Source: Polydactylus sextarius (lineage: Eukaryota; Chordata; Actinopteri; Polynemidae). From it: a DNA stretch of 64,000 nt. The translations under genes and the position numbers were made by a program. Location: NCBI GenBank assembly GCA_016801845.1, contig CM028927.1:4116501-4180500 (forward strand), read 5' to 3'. The notes under the pieces are model-generated. The model had not been told where the DNA came from and did not search any database. It saw only the letters and a list, made by a program, of their open reading frames with translations. Below are positions 60,276-64,000 of this stretch, one piece after another (the first letter of the stretch is position 1; the number at the start of each line of letters is the position of its first letter).

Positions 60276-63200
60276 AATAGTGAAAAAAAGAGCTAATCTC
60301 ACTGTCACTGAAAAAAATGGCATCACAGCCTAAACATCAGACTAAAACATCTTGCACAGTTTCATGGGCAATCTATCTACTAATGAATTAATAATAAAAA
60401 AAATTACATCAATATTCAGGCCATGTTGCTGTCAGTGTGCCACAGAACAGAAACAGAGCAACGCATAAACCATGAAAATATGAGTGATGTGTATTTAATA
60501 AAACTGTCATTTCATAACAAGAACTTGTTTTAATTAGAATGGAATAATTGGGTGTGTAATAATGATGATAATGAGAAAGAATGTGCATAGTCCACATGTA
60601 TACAGGTATTATTAACATTTATTGTTCCTCAAAAAAGCCCCTGTCTACATGAAAATACAGTCATACACTGTTGAGAGCAAAGCAAAACAGATTACAATAT
60701 AACAAATCTGATAGCCGTGTTGAGCGATCTTAGTGAACCTTAAAAAAGTTATTACTAGCTTTGGTTGGTTAATAACAGTGATGTTCCCCAGATAAAAGTT
60801 TCTATCTTCACAATTCATAAATATGAATACATGAATATGTAAGGGGCCCAAAAAATGGTCTTCATCAGAGGTGGATGGGTTGTCAGTGTATAAAACTTTG
60901 ATCAACTTTTGACAAAAATTGCTCATATTCTTGTTCATATACACTGAAAACTGTGAAGAACTGATTAGAATCCCAGAACAATAAACACAAAATGGACCAT
61001 CAAAGACATTCTAGACAAAAAGACAAAAGACCAAGGACAGGACTGACTAGTATTGACATTTTGTGCAACTGTGGTTAACACTACATTGGTGAAGCAGTAA
61101 GGAATCTGCAGTAATGAACCTAAGTAAGTTATATCATCAGCTGTTAGTGTACACTAAACCTAAACTGACCACCAGGATTGCCAAAGAATGGGTCAAAGTC
61201 CTTAACCAAGTGATTTGTTGGAGGAAGATCAAGGGGGACATTCACACCAAAGATCATCTTTGGACCAGCCCAGTACCCTAGCAATAATACTAGAGCACTG
61301 GGCATTGGTTGATTCTGCACCTTTCAGTTTATATCTAATGCCATTGTTCAGAACAAGAATGGAAAGTGGGATACCCTCTAGGTAGCAAATCAAAACGTAA
61401 AGATGTGGAGCTTTGTGAGAAGACAGAAACAGAACAGTATTTTGCATGGCTGGGTTTAATGTGGGAAACAATTATTAATTAAACTTAATCGTGTACTTTT
61501 CCTTGTTAAATGTTTCAGTCACCTAACCCTAACCACAGTGGCCATAGCCTCAAGCCTCCTCTAACCTCATCCATATCTTGGTTTCCATGCACAGACGAAA
61601 TTGTGATTTTTTCAAAGTTGCGTGTTCTACACTTGCCCAAAGATGACCCTTAGTTGAAATTATTTTGTCAAAGAACTAAAAGTATCTCAGATGGTGTTCT
61701 GGAAATCTGGTATAACAACACCTTTGGACATGCTGTTTATGTGTTGTACTGTACATTTACATTGGTGAAGACTACAGTTGTTCTTGTCTTAAGTCAGTTG
61801 TTGTCAGTCAGTCTTACGTATATCTGCACTGATCAGAAGTAAGCACAAGACTAAATGTCAGTTTTAGTGGATTCTCCTTGTTGTTGTTTTGTGGTTTGGA
61901 GTCAGTCCTCCCATGTCAGAGCAGGTAAATGTTACCATTTGCGTTCCTGCCTAACAACTCAGTTTCTTTATAGCCAAGACTTTTTCAAGGGGAGGACAGA
62001 TTTGTCAAACATGAGAATGACAGACCACAATATATGATTGTCTCAGTCATCACAAGTTAACACTAATATCCCTGTTCCAAGTCAAGCTGCCAGTGCATGC
62101 ATCAATTCCCTTTAATAACACTGTGTACAGTAATGTCCTTGGCAGTGGGTGAAACAAATAGTGATACAGTCTCAAATGGCTTCACTCTCATCACAGCCAC
62201 TGAAACACACTAAAACACAGGAACAGAAAAGAGAAAGACAACAAGTAAATTATGTTTTCACCAAAAAGAATTATTATTATTATTATTTAAAAAAATAATT
62301 TATACTTATTTAATAAGTACTACCTACTTTGAATAATAACCTAAAGAAATCCTGCACGATTGGGGACATGTTGGGTACTGGGTGTTGGTATCTTGTGAAA
62401 TTTCCTTCTAGTTCATGTTTTTAATTGTTTGTCACAGGATTTGTACAATAATGGTTGTTATAACGACGTCTTAGGGGACACACGCTAGGTAGAGAACACT
62501 AGAGTCACATGTAAATAGAAATGTTGTTGTTGTGTGAAATACTTGAAATCCCTTTAATTAGTTGTTATTAAATGTGCTACATGCGCCCCTTACCCTTGTC
62601 TTCTAGAGGCAACCTCATACTCCTCATGGACAGGATCAGGATAGTCTATCAAATGCATGTGCAACGTAATGAAGCACAGTGTAGCCAAGGACCCGGAAGT
62701 ATTTCTAAGTGCCTGAAAACTTTCTCTGACCATTTTATTTTTTCATTGACATCTTTCTCCACCTGTTCCAAACGGTCTTCAGTTTAGGATTCTCAATATT
62801 TCATGTGTTTGTCAACTTAGGTCTATTTTGCAAGTTAGAAAAAATGAAACTGTATCAACTATGTTGATGTAACAAGTTGTTAAACTGAATTATACTGTAC
62901 CATATTGCAGTTTTCTGGTCACAAACAGAGCAGTGTGTGTGATAGATTAATTCATGGTTGGGAATGGAAATGTTAGCACTGACTATCATGGTTTTGTTGT
63001 AATGGCATGAAAAACAAAATGAAATAAAGGAAGTCTGCACTGGTTCATGATATATGGTATTTCTCTGTTGATCTCAGTCATGTAAAACAAGCCTCAGCCT
63101 TAAAGGAAGGTGTAGGTGATCGGATAACATATGGTGAAGGGAAAAAGAACACAATGGCAACAAGTTGTGTTGACATTTAGACAAATAGGACAATTGTGTA

Positions 63201-63309
63201 GAATTGGGAGAGTCTTGTGAAACCTGAAACCTAATGAGACATCTTCAGGTATGCCATCAAAATTGGAAGAAACCCACCATAAGGATGTTAAACAGTATTA
63301 CTTGGTACA
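60276..63309. other. Downstream of lrrc3b, nothing recognised
   Basis: AT-rich sequence with a short ATT trinucleotide run near 62270-62287. No coding exon, RNA gene or clear repeat family. Part may be 3' UTR of lrrc3b if a distal polyadenylation site is used. Confidence 0.45.
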
Positions 63310-63690
63310 TGCTACTGCACATTACTCTGCTGCTTGTTGACCTTCACTAGTTATCCATGGCTGCTCAAATGAAATTCAAGTCACTCGGGCTGCCTACAGA
63401 GTGACTTCTGGGTCTGTACCCATCTACAGTCTCTTGACATCTCTCGACCACTGTGTTTCTCTAAAGAACATCGTCTGGTACGCAAGACAGCAATCTCAGT
63501 CCAGGCTGTTCTCATTAGTAGAGTGAGCTCCACAATGTGAGAAGTCGCTCTCTATCTTCAAGAATCTCTTAAAATCGCTGTCCCTGTCCTCAGAGAACAT
63601 CTTCTCTCTAAACACTTAGAACACTAACACCTCTTACACAAACATCTCTAACCAGCACTTAGTGTCTGCTGGAACACGGCTTATTTGATC
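63310..63690 (+). mobile_element. L2-type LINE 3' remnant
   Basis: The words LLTFTSYPWLLK, a following Y/F-rich block and AVLIS, FKNLLK-like readings in broken frames recall the 3' coding region of L2-type LINEs (LHWLPVAARIxFK ... LFSVLAPxxWN). The DNA CTCTCTATCTTCAAGAATCT fits SIFKN. Heavily decayed; tentative. Confidence 0.4.
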
Positions 63691-64000
63691 TCTTTGCACT
63701 TTGCCTTACCCAACTGATTCAGCACTTTTATTTTACTTTCTTAATGTCTCGTACTACACTGGAGCTTCAGTGTTGTCAGTGTTAGTTCTTTTGGATGAAA
63801 TTGCTTCTCTTAACAACTGGACATTGTTTGCAGATAGCCATTTAGTCTCTGTGAAAGTCCTTAGACCAGTCAACTATATCAGTTAACCTTATCATATGAT
63901 CATTGTATGATTTTTAGAAAAGTTACTCACTGGCTATTCTAGTAGTTGCAGATTCATGCTGTAATCGCTACTGGATTGTGTGTTTGATCATAAACTGTGT

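Noticed and set aside
1..64000. CRISPR arrays, prokaryotic operons, riboswitches
   Set aside because: Splice structure and gene content are vertebrate nuclear; no regularly spaced direct repeats were seen.

Overview
The window is nuclear DNA from a bony fish, most likely a percomorph teleost. Three things point there: vertebrate genes with short conserved exons and GT-AG introns, protein sequences close to the human orthologues, and decayed LINE and tRNA-SINE-like repeats of kinds that I recognise from fish genomes. Four protein-coding genes can be supported, in the order top2b (-), ngly1 (-), oxsm (+), lrrc3b (+). This is the same neighbourhood as human 3p24 (TOP2B, NGLY1, OXSM, LRRC3B), so the order supports the orthology calls and makes the first gene top2b rather than top2a.

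Region by region: 33-15505 holds the first 22 coding exons (942 codons) of DNA topoisomerase II beta. The gene runs off the left edge, so its C-terminal part is missing. About 15.94-16.1 kb is its promoter. 16785-22652 is a complete 12-exon ngly1 (612 aa). 22653-23134 is a short divergent promoter shared with oxsm, a two-exon gene at 23135-25320 (461 aa). 25.3-58.07 kb is a gene-poor stretch of about 33 kb with LINE remnants, tRNA-SINE-like pieces, one 240-bp MITE-like element, microsatellites and several strong palindromes. A CpG-containing patch at 48.2-49.05 kb is a candidate 5' exon and promoter for lrrc3b. The lrrc3b coding sequence is a single exon at 58213-58995 (260 aa). The last 5 kb hold its 3' side and more repeat-derived sequence.

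The genes do not form a pathway. top2b is a nuclear DNA topoisomerase, ngly1 a cytosolic deglycosylase that serves ER-associated degradation, oxsm the condensing enzyme of mitochondrial fatty acid synthesis, and lrrc3b a leucine-rich-repeat membrane protein. Their linkage is old vertebrate synteny. All reading frames and splice phases that I followed are intact. I saw no CRISPR array, operon or novel gene system. The observations most worth checking are an in-frame stop-free 102-nt intron in ngly1, a tight set of upstream ORFs at the lrrc3b start, inverted CCAAT boxes at the top2b promoter, a 79-bp hairpin at 37.4 kb, and a TA-flanked MITE-like element at 51.9 kb. Repeat family names come from remembered fish repeat sequences and need a repeat search.
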